Assembly (NCBI GenBank): GCA_948616425.1
Contig: CAPGBJ010000047.1
Coordinates: 1 to 64,000 of the forward strand
From: an uncultured Oscillospiraceae bacterium
Lineage (GTDB): Bacteria; Bacillota; Clostridia; Oscillospirales; Oscillospiraceae
DNA length: 64,000 nucleotides
Direction: 5' to 3'
This document shows, one piece after another, positions 1 to 8,357 of this stretch (positions are counted from its first letter, which is position 1; each line of letters opens with the position of its first letter). The notes under the pieces were generated by a model that saw nothing but the letters and a program-made list of their open reading frames with translations, was not told where the DNA came from and ran no database searches. Position numbers and translations under genes: made by a program.

Positions 1-323
1 AGCGGCTCGGTGATATTGCCGCCATACACCAGCTCATACATCAGCCCGGTAAAGGAGATCTCGCCAGGCTTCCGCTCCCCCAGCTTGGTCTGGACCCGTC
101 CAAGGGGCTGGTCCTGGGTGCCCGTCTTCAGAGCCTCACGGGGCGGCCGGCATCGGGCCATTACAAACTCTCCGGTGGACAGCGTGTGGACACAGGCCGT
201 CTTCATGGGCTGGGCCACGCTGTTCCACAAAAAGTCGCACATTTCAGGCTCTTCCTTCTCTAACAGTTCTGCGCGTACTTCGATATTGAGTTCTGGGAAT
301 GTCAGCTTAATTCTTCTGTTCAA
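1..323 (-). CDS. DUF3830 family protein (3' end cut by window edge)
   Basis: About 107 residues of a cyclophilin-like DUF3830 protein can be read. The frame opens at a TTG at 321-323, eight bases after a perfect AAGGAGG (332-338 on the minus strand), and begins L-N-R-R-I-K-L-T-F. It runs off the window without a stop, which fits a family of about 150 residues. Family members often sit beside amidohydrolases or peptidases and transporters; here the neighbour is an NhaC antiporter on the same strand, 43 bp upstream. Biochemical role unknown. The family call is by sequence resemblance. Confidence 0.6.
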   Translation of the reverse strand, partial: MNRRIKLTFPELNIEVRAELLEKEEPEMCDFLWNSVAQPMKTACVHTLSTGEFVMARCRPPREALKTGTQDQPLGRVQTKLGERKPGEISFTGLMYELVYGGNITEP

Positions 324-366
324 TGTTAAAACCTCCTTAAATAATATAATCTCACTTATTTTTCTT

Positions 367-1770
367 CTAGTTCTTAGCCGCAACCTTCTCCTTTGTAACC
401 AATGTCAACCCGGCGAAGGGCAGTGCGCAGCCCATAATGACCGTAATGATATTGAGGAAGGAGTAGGGAAAATACTCCATAACAGGCACTCCAAACACCC
501 CGACGTAGTACACCGCCGAGGAGGCCCACGGACAGAGCACAGCTGTAATCGTAGCGCCTTCCTCAATATTTCTGGACAACATGGAACGGTCTAAGCCTAC
601 ATCGTCATACGCCTTGCCAAACATTTTTCCAGAGAGTGTCAGCGGGACATAGTTGGAGCTGGTGGCAATGGTCAGCAACGCAGAGGTCAGGATAACAATA
701 GCGGGATAAGCCCTGGGACTTTTGATTTTTTCTGTCAAAGCATCCAGCACCACAGGGAAAATACCGGAGCCGCTCATTAAGCCGCCGAAGGCCAGCGCAA
801 TCATGACGATGGCCAGTGTACTCATCATGGAGGAGATGCCACCGCGGTTGACAATTTTGGCAACAATTTCATTTTCGATATCCAGCGAGACACCGCTGGC
901 CATACAATTCATTATCTTGGAAAAGTCTTGATTCTGGAAAAACATAGCAATCGGCACCGCCGCGACAATACCTGCCAGCAGAGTGGGTATGGCCGGCTTA
1001 CGCATGACACTCAACACTACGACCAGCACCAGCGGGAGCAAAACAATAATATTGACGTTGAAGCTCTCCAGGATAGCCTGTTCCAGCTCAATTGCCGCCT
1101 GAATATCGCCCCCGGAAGTCTGGAACTGGAACCCAACGACCATATACATTACAAAGGCGATCACATAGGCCGGAACAGTGATATAGAGCATCGCCCGTAT
1201 ATGTGAGAAGACATCCGTTCCGGAGGAGATCGGCGCAAGGTTGGTAGAGTCTGAAACTGGAGACATTTTGTCTCCGAAATACGCGCCGGATACAACAGCG
1301 CCCACCGTCATCGCGTCAGGAATTCCCAGCGTCATACCGATACCAAAGCAGACAATGCCAATCGTTCCAGCGGTGGTCCACGCGCTGCCGGTACACAGAG
1401 AAAAAATGCTACTTAACACAAATGTAATTGGTAGGAATATGACCGGATTCATAAGTTTCATGCCGTAGTACACCACGGCCGGCAGACATCCGCTGATCAT
1501 CCACACAGCAATTGCCATTCCGATTAGGAAAAAGAAGAACAATCCGCTGACAGTGTTGCCAACACTAGACGCCATATTGTCGATAATCTGATCGATACTG
1601 TTGTTCAGCCCAAAATAACAGACCAGGGATACGGCGGCAATTGCGATGAAAATTACCATTTTCACATCGAGTTTTAGAGCCACGATTCCGATAATCATCC
1701 AAACCAGGACGGCTACCAGAATACTTAGGGCCACTGCAAGTGAGGGGGTACGGTTTTCTTTTGTCTTCAT
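367..1770 (-). CDS. nhaC: Na+/H+ antiporter, NhaC family
   Basis: A 467-residue polytopic membrane protein of the NhaC ion-transporter family, with about a dozen hydrophobic segments and family-typical stretches such as G-D-K-M-S-P-V-S-D-S-T-N-L-A and D-R-S-M-L-S-R-N. NhaC proteins exchange Na+ for H+, or Na+-lactate for H+-malate; substrate cannot be told from sequence. An ATG 18 bp further upstream overlaps the AAAGGAG ribosome site, so the start at 1770 (seven bases after it) is preferred. It lies between a DUF3830 gene and a decayed second nhaC on the same strand, suggesting a duplicated transporter locus. Confidence 0.85.
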   Translation of the reverse strand: MKTKENRTPSLAVALSILVAVLVWMIIGIVALKLDVKMVIFIAIAAVSLVCYFGLNNSIDQIIDNMASSVGNTVSGLFFFFLIGMAIAVWMISGCLPAVVYYGMKLMNPVIFLPITFVLSSIFSLCTGSAWTTAGTIGIVCFGIGMTLGIPDAMTVGAVVSGAYFGDKMSPVSDSTNLAPISSGTDVFSHIRAMLYITVPAYVIAFVMYMVVGFQFQTSGGDIQAAIELEQAILESFNVNIIVLLPLVLVVVLSVMRKPAIPTLLAGIVAAVPIAMFFQNQDFSKIMNCMASGVSLDIENEIVAKIVNRGGISSMMSTLAIVMIALAFGGLMSGSGIFPVVLDALTEKIKSPRAYPAIVILTSALLTIATSSNYVPLTLSGKMFGKAYDDVGLDRSMLSRNIEEGATITAVLCPWASSAVYYVGVFGVPVMEYFPYSFLNIITVIMGCALPFAGLTLVTKEKVAAKN

Positions 1771-1826
1771 ATGCGTACTCCTTTGCATTATTTTCTTGCA
1801 ATTTTATAAATTGCATCGGCCTATAC

Positions 1827-2574
1827 TTACCTCTCATTCTTCTCAATACCAGCCTCCTCAGAATCAACTTGTCTATATAACCTACTCCATCCATTGCAGC
1901 TGCAAACAATGGTATATATAGGAACCATAAAACCAAAAAAATAATAGGGCGCGTAAGCGAACGGTGACACACCTAAGACCGATTCCATAAACACGCCAGT
2001 TGCCGTCCACGGCAGAACAGCGCCACAAAAACCTGCCATTTCACAGCTGCGTGAGAGCATACTGCGGTCAAGGTCAAGGGCATCATAGCGTTCAGAAAAC
2101 GCCGAAACAGTCAGCAGATAGGCGGGATAATTGCTCCCTGTCATGGCAGCTGACAGCATAGAACAGATTGACGAAGCCGCAACAATCCCTGGAACCGATT
2201 TCGCCGCCCCGCTTAGGCGAGAAATAATGACCTCAAGCGTTAAAGAACCGGGGGGAAATAAACCTCAGTCCTAGGCACATTATGTATGGCATCGTGCCTG
2301 AAGCGCACAGAGCCGCGATCAGGATTCCGATCATGCTGTTAATCAGCATCGCAAAAAGCCCAGCGTTAAGCCCGTTCAGAATCATTTTCTCAACGCTTTT
2401 CCATTGATGGCCAAGGCCGACAGCAAAAATACAACGTAAAACCGAGGTAAACAAAAGTGAGAACTGCTCGGGTAAGTCAAGAATAAGATTGCCAACGATC
2501 AACACCGCAGCTAGAACAGACAAAGCCCCAAACGCTTTTATCATACTTGGTACGGGACCATCATGTTTTTCCAT
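1827..2574 (-). pseudogene. Second nhaC, internally deleted and frameshifted
   Basis: Two reading frames carry the two ends of one NhaC protein. 2233-2574 gives the first 113 residues with its own AAGGAAG ribosome site, ending R-F-I-S-P-R-F-F-N-A. The other frame, entered near 2230 and running to 1827, gives the C-terminal part (T-G-S-N-Y-P-A-Y, D-R-S-M-L-S-R-S, ending E-K-N-E-R). Compared with the intact neighbour, roughly 200 central residues are missing and the frame changes at the junction around 2225-2240. The C-terminal part resembles the neighbour but is not identical, so this is an old paralogue, not a recent copy. Non-functional as a transporter. Confidence 0.75.
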
Positions 2575-2664
2575 TACAGCTTGTCTTCCTTACCACGTTT
2601 TTATCTATGACCAAATATTTTCAACAGAATCCACATTTTTTATGTATTTTTATGATACTTCATC

Positions 2665-2693
2665 TTGACTAATAAGTCCAACACGTTTACAAT
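2665..2693 (+). promoter_or_regulatory. Sigma-A promoter for the LysR gene
   Basis: TTGACT (2665-2670), a 17-bp spacer and TACAAT (2688-2693) lie 40 bp before the LysR start and point toward it. The surrounding 150-bp divergent region toward the nhaC remnant is AT-rich, as usual for LysR-controlled intergenic regions. Confidence 0.6.
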
Positions 2694-2733
2694 TTATATT
2701 ATTATTAGAAAAACATTATAATAGGAGGCACAT

Positions 2734-3729
2734 ATGACAGACAAGCAGCTGGAGTATGTCGTAACGATTGCCACGGAGGGCTCCGTCTCCCGCGCCGCTG
2801 AACGGCTTTTTGTAAGCCAATCATCTTTGTCACAAACGCTTGCCCGTGTGGAGGAAGAGCTTGGTGTTGAAATTTTCTCCCGCTCGTCCTTCCCTCTCAC
2901 GCCAACCTATGCCGGTGAACTTTTCCTCTCCTCCGCCTCCCAAATACTCGATATTAAAAATAACCTGACTGCCCGCTATAAAGAAATAAAGGAAGAAACC
3001 GCCGGACGAATCCACATTGGGTTATCTCAGGATAGAAACCTGATTTTTACCCCCATAATCCTGCCACCATTCATAAAGCAGTATCCAAATGTAGACATTG
3101 TCTTTACCGAGAGCGATCAAAACAGGTTGGATCATCTCTTGCTTGACAGGAAAATTGATATCATTATTACAATTCGTCCTCAAATCCGCCGGGAACTGCT
3201 GTATTTTCCCATCCTTACCGAACAAATGTTCCTTGTGCTTCCAATTCATCATAATTTTGGCGACTATCTACATCCCCCAAAAAGCATCGCGGACTTTAGG
3301 CGCGTACCCTTTATTCTGACCAAATCAGGCAACAATCTGCGCACCATGTGCAACCAGATTTTGGACGAAGCCAGGATATCCCCCCGTATTCTGATGGAAA
3401 CCAGCAGTATGGATGTCTGTCTTCGAATGGCCGCAAAGGGGCTTGGAGCCACTATTATCCCCAGCATGTTTTATAATCTCCACGAGTGTAAAAACAATGT
3501 CTATATTCTGCCTCTGTCCTCTAAATATAATCGAGAAATTTTCTTTGCTTACAGGAAAGAAATGTACCTCTCTTTCATTCTTAAAGAATTCATCCGCATC
3601 GCCACAGAAAGTTTGTCATCATATAATTATAGTATTGGTATGATCAACGCCCCATCTGCTGAAGAACATGAAAAAATCTTCCAAGAACGCTTGAAACAGC
3701 AACATTCAGAAAAAGAAAAAATGGTATAG
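2734..3729 (+). CDS. LysR family transcriptional regulator
   Basis: A 331-residue LysR-type regulator. The N-terminal winged helix (about residues 1-60) has the typical pattern V-S-R-A-A-E-R-L-F-V-S-Q-S-S-L-S-Q, followed by a periplasmic-binding-protein-like effector domain. The C-terminus is slightly longer than usual and ends in a charged tail rich in Glu, Lys and Gln. AGGAGG sits seven bases before the ATG. It is divergent from the nhaC remnant and the intact nhaC beyond it, so by the usual LysR arrangement it probably controls that leftward unit. The effector is unknown. Confidence 0.85.
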   Translation: MTDKQLEYVVTIATEGSVSRAAERLFVSQSSLSQTLARVEEELGVEIFSRSSFPLTPTYAGELFLSSASQILDIKNNLTARYKEIKEETAGRIHIGLSQDRNLIFTPIILPPFIKQYPNVDIVFTESDQNRLDHLLLDRKIDIIITIRPQIRRELLYFPILTEQMFLVLPIHHNFGDYLHPPKSIADFRRVPFILTKSGNNLRTMCNQILDEARISPRILMETSSMDVCLRMAAKGLGATIIPSMFYNLHECKNNVYILPLSSKYNREIFFAYRKEMYLSFILKEFIRIATESLSSYNYSIGMINAPSAEEHEKIFQERLKQQHSEKEKMV

Positions 3730-3800
3730 CCACGAAGGCTATACCGTAATTTGATACACAGATGCCCTCGTACCCTTCACTTCCTTATGTGAAGGGTACG
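3723..3800 (+). terminator. Tandem hairpins after the LysR gene
   Basis: Two perfect hairpins follow each other. One has a 9-bp stem (3723-3731 with 3737-3745) overlapping the LysR stop codon. The other has a 12-bp stem (3769-3780 with 3789-3800) and an 8-base loop. Neither has a long T tract, so termination is likely but not certain. They separate the LysR unit from the lipoprotein gene. Confidence 0.5.
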
Positions 3801-3922
3801 AATGTGCCGCTTTTTCAGAAATTTTTAAGGATTTCTCTATGGTTTTCGTAAGAATCTTCTGCTATATTGAGAGACAGCCGGGGCCGACCCCCGCCCCACA
3901 CAGGATGTAAGAGGTGCTTGTA

Positions 3923-5077
3923 TTGAAAAAATATCTTTCTCTGCTGCTAGTCCTGGCGCTTCTGCTGCCGGGGTGTGCAAACAAACCATCTGAAGCGGAC
4001 AGGACCACCGGTCAGGACGCAGAAACCATCGTCCAGGTGGTGCTGGCCTTTCTGGCCGAAAACAGGGAGGCAGACGCCCTCACCTGGTATCTGGAACCCG
4101 GCGATGTGAGCAGCTATATCTCAGACTACTACAAGCTGGAGGAGCTGAACTGGCAGGACGGGGCCGTTGTCCGCATGGAGGGAGCCCGAGCCTTCGAGCT
4201 GGCGGTGCTCTTTCTCGACGAGTGGGATGTGGACGAGACGGCGGAAGCCCTCCAGGAATACCTGCTGAACCGGAAGGGCTCCTTTACCGGCTACTTTCCC
4301 GACCAGGTGGAGCTGATAGACAGCGCCCTTATTCTCACCAGAAAGCAGTGCGTGGCCCTTATTGTATGTGAAGACCCGGACACCGCCCAGCAAGCCTTTG
4401 AAACCTGCTTTGGGGAGGGGGTCAACGCCGTGGGCATCCCCGCCATTCTAGGGCCGGATCAGGAGGATCTGAGGTCAGACGGCCGGATCATTTACAGCGA
4501 CCCCGGCAAGGACGACATGACCCTCTTCGACAGCTCCGCCATCCTGTCCGCCTGGGAGAGCGCAGACGCCTCCGCCCTGTCCAGAGAGGACAGACAGGTT
4601 CTGGACGCGGCGAAGCGGGTCTTTGAGCAATGCGTCACCCCGGAGATGACCGACTATGAAAAGGAGTTGGCCCTCTACATCTGGCTCACCGGGCATGTCA
4701 CCTACGACCAGACCCACTACGAGAAAAAGGGGGCACCCCGCACCTCCTACGAGCCCTATGGCCCGCTGATAAAGGGGGAGGGGGTCTGTTTGGGATATGC
4801 TACGACTTTCCAGCTGCTGATGGATATGGCGGGGATTGAGTGCATCACCGTCACCGGCGCGGCCTTTGGCAACCGAGAAAACCACGCCTGGAACATGGTG
4901 AAGCTGAATGGCGAGTGGTACTGTGTGGACTCCACCTGGGATATAGCCCCTGTGTTTATACATGTGAATCAATACAATTACTTTAACGTCACCAGCCAAT
5001 ACATGGCCGACACTGACCACCAGTGGGACTACGACAGCGTCCCGGAGGCCACAGCGGAGGACTACGGGCGAGGGTAG
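3923..5077 (+). CDS. Lipoprotein with transglutaminase-like domain
   Basis: A 384-residue predicted lipoprotein with signal peptide K-K-Y-L-S-L-L-L-V-L-A-L-L-L and lipobox L-L-P-G-C (Cys18). The C-terminal third is a transglutaminase-like cysteine-protease fold with a visible triad: Cys289 in G-E-G-V-C-L-G-Y-A, His321 in E-N-H-A-W-N and Asp336 in C-V-D-S-T-W-D. Such domains act as proteases or amidases, often on the wall or on peptides. The TTG at 3923, seven bases after AAGAGGTG, is preferred to a GTG at 3914 that overlaps that site. It stands alone, and nothing nearby hints at the substrate. Confidence 0.75.
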   Translation: MKKYLSLLLVLALLLPGCANKPSEADRTTGQDAETIVQVVLAFLAENREADALTWYLEPGDVSSYISDYYKLEELNWQDGAVVRMEGARAFELAVLFLDEWDVDETAEALQEYLLNRKGSFTGYFPDQVELIDSALILTRKQCVALIVCEDPDTAQQAFETCFGEGVNAVGIPAILGPDQEDLRSDGRIIYSDPGKDDMTLFDSSAILSAWESADASALSREDRQVLDAAKRVFEQCVTPEMTDYEKELALYIWLTGHVTYDQTHYEKKGAPRTSYEPYGPLIKGEGVCLGYATTFQLLMDMAGIECITVTGAAFGNRENHAWNMVKLNGEWYCVDSTWDIAPVFIHVNQYNYFNVTSQYMADTDHQWDYDSVPEATAEDYGRG

Positions 5078-5149
5078 CCACATATCCGCCGTTGGGCACA
5101 GTTCCATTTTTCAAACGGCGCCTAGATCAAAGCGGCATATTTTGACAAA

Positions 5150-5179
5150 GCGGGCCTCCGGCAAAAGCCGGAGGCCCGC
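5150..5179 (-). terminator. Arginine operon terminator
   Basis: A perfect 13-bp GC-rich stem with an AAAA/TTTT loop begins three bases past the argF stop codon. On the minus strand it is followed by TTTGTC. This is a strong intrinsic terminator. Confidence 0.85.
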
Positions 5180-5182
5180 ACT

Positions 5183-6100
5183 TTATCGATTCTCCATCAG
5201 CAGGCACATGACTGCCTTCTGCGCATGAAGGCGGTTTTCTGCCTCGTCAAAGATTTCCTGGGCATGGGCCTCGAAAACCTCCGCGGTAATCTCTTCCCCC
5301 CGGTGCGCAGGCAAGCAGTGTTGAACCATGCAGCCAGGATTGGTGAGGGCCATCAGTGCTGTGTCCACACAGTAGCCCTGGAAAGCCTTTTCCCGGACTG
5401 TCTTCTCCTCCTCCTGGCCCATAGAGGCCCACACGTCAGTGAACACCACGTCGGCTCCAGCCGCGGCCTCCTTGGGCGCGCGGCAGAGGGAAAATTTGTG
5501 CGCCGGGCTGCTCTTGGCAAATTCCAGCACCTGGGGGGCCGGGTCATATCCCTCGGGACAGGCTACCGCCACTTCCATGCCCATTTTCAGTCCCCCTACG
5601 ATAAGGGAATTTGCCATATTGTTGCCGTCTCCGATGTAACACAGCTTCAGCCCCTCCAGCACCGCCTTGTGTTCCCGAACGGTGAGCAGGTCGGCCAGCA
5701 CCTGGCAGGGATGGCAAAAGTCAGTCAGACCATTGATCACCGGAATATCGGCATTTTGAGCCAGTTCCTCCACTTCTGCCTGGGCAAACGTGCGGATCAT
5801 GATGCCATCACAGTATCGGCTGAGCACCCGGGCGGTGTCCTCAATGGGTTCCCCTCTGCCAATCTGACTCTCCTTGCCCGACAGGAATAGCGCGTGCCCC
5901 CCCAGCTGAAACATCCCCACCTCAAAGGATACTCTTGTCCGGGTGGAGTTCTTCTCAAAAATCATGGCCAGGGTCTTTCCCTCCAGATACTTCTGGGGAA
6001 TGCCATGTTTTTTTTCATATTTCAACTGGTCCGCCCTGTTCAGGATGGCAGTGATCTCCTCCGGAGTCAGGTCCAGCAACTTCAGCAGGTCTTGTTTCAT
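5183..6100 (-). CDS. argF: Ornithine carbamoyltransferase
   Basis: Makes citrulline from ornithine and carbamoyl phosphate. The 305-residue protein carries the carbamoyl-phosphate motif S-T-R-T-R in F-E-K-N-S-T-R-T-R, the H-P-C-Q motif and the ornithine-binding H-C-L-P motif near the C-terminus. The start at 6100 has GAGGAGAG eight bases upstream; an in-frame ATG at 6118 lacks a ribosome site. Last gene of the arginine operon, 100 bp after argD. Beside the biosynthetic genes it is most likely the anabolic enzyme and not that of an arginine deiminase pathway; no arcA or arcC is present here. Confidence 0.95.
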   Translation of the reverse strand: MKQDLLKLLDLTPEEITAILNRADQLKYEKKHGIPQKYLEGKTLAMIFEKNSTRTRVSFEVGMFQLGGHALFLSGKESQIGRGEPIEDTARVLSRYCDGIMIRTFAQAEVEELAQNADIPVINGLTDFCHPCQVLADLLTVREHKAVLEGLKLCYIGDGNNMANSLIVGGLKMGMEVAVACPEGYDPAPQVLEFAKSSPAHKFSLCRAPKEAAAGADVVFTDVWASMGQEEEKTVREKAFQGYCVDTALMALTNPGCMVQHCLPAHRGEEITAEVFEAHAQEIFDEAENRLHAQKAVMCLLMENR

Positions 6101-6203
6101 GGTTACGACTCTCCTCATTCTTACAGCCCGATGACAACACCGGCCCCTGTGAAATTCGCTATGCTCTGTGCAGGGCCGGTACTCCCACTGGCCCGCAACT
6201 ATT

Positions 6204-7382
6204 TTAACCCAGTGTCCCCTTTAAAATGGACAGTCCTCTGTCCATCTCCTCCTGGGTAATGGTCAGCGGGGGCAGGAAGCGCAAGCCCGGACCGGCCGTG
6301 AGCACCAGCAGACCGCTTTCGATGAGTCTGCCGGCCAATTCGCGGTTGGTCCAGCCCTCATTTACTTCCACCCCAATCATCAAACCCATCCCACGGGTCT
6401 TGCCCAGGCAGGGCAGCTCCAGTTCCTCCACCTGCGCGCGGAGGTAGTCCCCCTTCTCCCTAACCTGGGCCAGGAAGGGGGCATCCAGCTGGTCCAGCAC
6501 ATAGCAGGAAGCGGCGGCGGCGATGGGATTTCCTCCAAAGGTGGTGCCGTGGGTACCGGGAGTAAAGACATCCCTGCACTTCTCCCCCGACATGACTCCA
6601 CCGAAGGGCAGACCACCGGCGATGCCTTTGGCAAAGGAGACAGCATCGGGCTGAATATCATACTGTTGGAAGGCAAAAAGGGCGCCGGTTCGGCCTATAC
6701 CGGTCTGGACCTCGTCGATGAGGAGCAGCCAGTCCCGCTTCTCACACAGGTCTGCTACCTTGTGAACATACTCCTGGTCCAGAGGCAGCACCCCTCCCTC
6801 CCCCTGGATCAACTCCATCATAACGGCACAGACATCGTGGCCGGCCACCCCCTCCAGACTGTCTATGTCGTTGGCGTCGGCGTAGCGGAACCCCTCGGTA
6901 AAGGGAAAAAAGTAGTCGTGGAATTTGTCCTGACCGGTGGCGGCTAGGGTGGTGATAGTCCGGCCATGGAAGGAGTTGCGCAGGGTGATCACCGTCCCCC
7001 GCCCCTTGCCGTATTGATCAAAAGACCACTTCCGGGCCAGCTTGATCATAGCTTCGTTGGCTTCCGCCCCGGAGTTGCTGAACATGACGTTGCTCATCCC
7101 TGTAGGGACACACAGCTTCTGAGCCACTTTGGCATAGGGCTCGGTGTAAAACAGGTTGGAGATGTGGGACAGCTTGGCTGCCTGTTCAGTCACCGCCTTC
7201 ATCCAGCCCTCGTCGGCATAGCCCAGGGAGGTCACACCGATACCGGCGGTGAAGTCAATATACTCCTTACCGTTCACATCCCACAGGACAGCCCCCTGTC
7301 CCCGGTCAATCGCCACTGGAAACCGGCTGTAAGCGTGTATGACATATTGCTCATCCAGGTTTTTTATCTCTTCAAAGGTCAT
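6204..7382 (-). CDS. argD: Acetylornithine aminotransferase
   Basis: A 392-residue class III PLP-dependent aminotransferase that converts N-acetylglutamate semialdehyde to N-acetylornithine. Visible are the cofactor region N-S-G-A-E-A-N-E-A, L-L-I-D-E-V-Q-T-G-I-G-R-T-G, and the Schiff-base lysine in F-A-K-G-I-A-G-G-L-P-F-G. The ATG at 7382 follows AAGGAGG at good spacing; the upstream in-frame ATG at 7403 does not. Class III members cross-react with GABA, succinylornithine and similar substrates, but the position between argB and argF settles the assignment. Confidence 0.93.
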   Translation of the reverse strand: MTFEEIKNLDEQYVIHAYSRFPVAIDRGQGAVLWDVNGKEYIDFTAGIGVTSLGYADEGWMKAVTEQAAKLSHISNLFYTEPYAKVAQKLCVPTGMSNVMFSNSGAEANEAMIKLARKWSFDQYGKGRGTVITLRNSFHGRTITTLAATGQDKFHDYFFPFTEGFRYADANDIDSLEGVAGHDVCAVMMELIQGEGGVLPLDQEYVHKVADLCEKRDWLLLIDEVQTGIGRTGALFAFQQYDIQPDAVSFAKGIAGGLPFGGVMSGEKCRDVFTPGTHGTTFGGNPIAAAASCYVLDQLDAPFLAQVREKGDYLRAQVEELELPCLGKTRGMGLMIGVEVNEGWTNRELAGRLIESGLLVLTAGPGLRFLPPLTITQEEMDRGLSILKGTLG

Positions 7383-7445
7383 GAAAAAACCTCCTTGTTC
7401 CACATATAGGGGCCCGCCCCTATGGAATTTTGTGCACCGGGCCGC

Positions 7446-8303
7446 TCAATTGGTCAGCATGGTTCCAATACCGGCATCAGACAGCAGCTCAATGAGGATG
7501 GAGTGTTCTACCCGGCCGTCCAGAATAACGGCGGAATGGACCCCGGAGCGGACACTCTCAACACAGCAATCCACCTTTGGAATCATCCCTCCATTGATCA
7601 CCCCTTCCCGTACCAGCGCGGGCACGGCGGACAGGTGCAGTTCAGGGATAAGTGTACTCTCATCCTTGGGGTCCCGGAGCAGCCCCCGCACATCGGTGAG
7701 GAGCAACAGCCGCTCCGCCTCCATGGCGGTCGCCAGCTTGGCGGCGGCGGTGTCGGCGTTGATATTGTAGGAGCACTCCCCATCTGTCCCCTGGGCCACC
7801 GTGGCCACCACAGGGATATACCCACCGTTCAGGGCATCCACCACGGGAGAGGGGTCCACTGTGTGAATTTCTCCCACCAGGCCATACTTTTCATCCAACT
7901 TTGTGGCCTGGAATAGACCGCCGTCCAGACCACAAAGCCCCAGAGCCCGTCCCCCCAACCGATTCAGGGTAGCCACCAGGTTTTTGTTCACCTGACCGCA
8001 GAGAATCTGCTGAACCACCTCCATGGTCTCCTGGTCGGTATACCGCAGTCCGTCTACAAAGCGGGACTCCTTACCAATCTTTTTCAGCATCTGGCTGATC
8101 TCGGGACCGCCGCCGTGGACCACCACCACCCGGATACCTACCAGGGACAGCAGGATGATATCCGAGATGACAGCTCGGCGCAGCTCCTGAGAGATCATAG
8201 CGTTGCCGCCATATTTTACCACGATGGTCTTGCCGGTATATTTCTGAATATAGGGCAGGGCCTCAGCCAGCACCTGTGCCCGGTCAATTTCGTTGAAGGA
8301 CAT
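7446..8303 (-). CDS. argB: Acetylglutamate kinase
   Basis: A 285-residue amino-acid kinase that phosphorylates N-acetylglutamate, usually the arginine-inhibited step of the pathway. Motifs seen: V-K-Y-G-G-N-A-M near the N-terminus, V-V-H-G-G-G-P-E-I, and N-I-N-A-D-T-A-A-A-K-L-A-T-A. The ATG at 8303 sits eight bases after GGGAGGAA; the longer frame to 8342 has no ribosome site. It lies 54 bp from argJ. Whether it has the N-terminal helix linked to arginine feedback inhibition was not resolved; the first residues S-F-N-E-I-D-R-A-Q-V-L-A-E-A-L-P-Y-I resemble that extension. Confidence 0.94.
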   Translation of the reverse strand: MSFNEIDRAQVLAEALPYIQKYTGKTIVVKYGGNAMISQELRRAVISDIILLSLVGIRVVVVHGGGPEISQMLKKIGKESRFVDGLRYTDQETMEVVQQILCGQVNKNLVATLNRLGGRALGLCGLDGGLFQATKLDEKYGLVGEIHTVDPSPVVDALNGGYIPVVATVAQGTDGECSYNINADTAAAKLATAMEAERLLLLTDVRGLLRDPKDESTLIPELHLSAVPALVREGVINGGMIPKVDCCVESVRSGVHSAVILDGRVEHSILIELLSDAGIGTMLTN

Positions 8304-8357
8304 GTTTGTGATTCCTCCCCCTGTTTTTGTTTTGTTGAACAAGCTTTCTCGCTCTAC

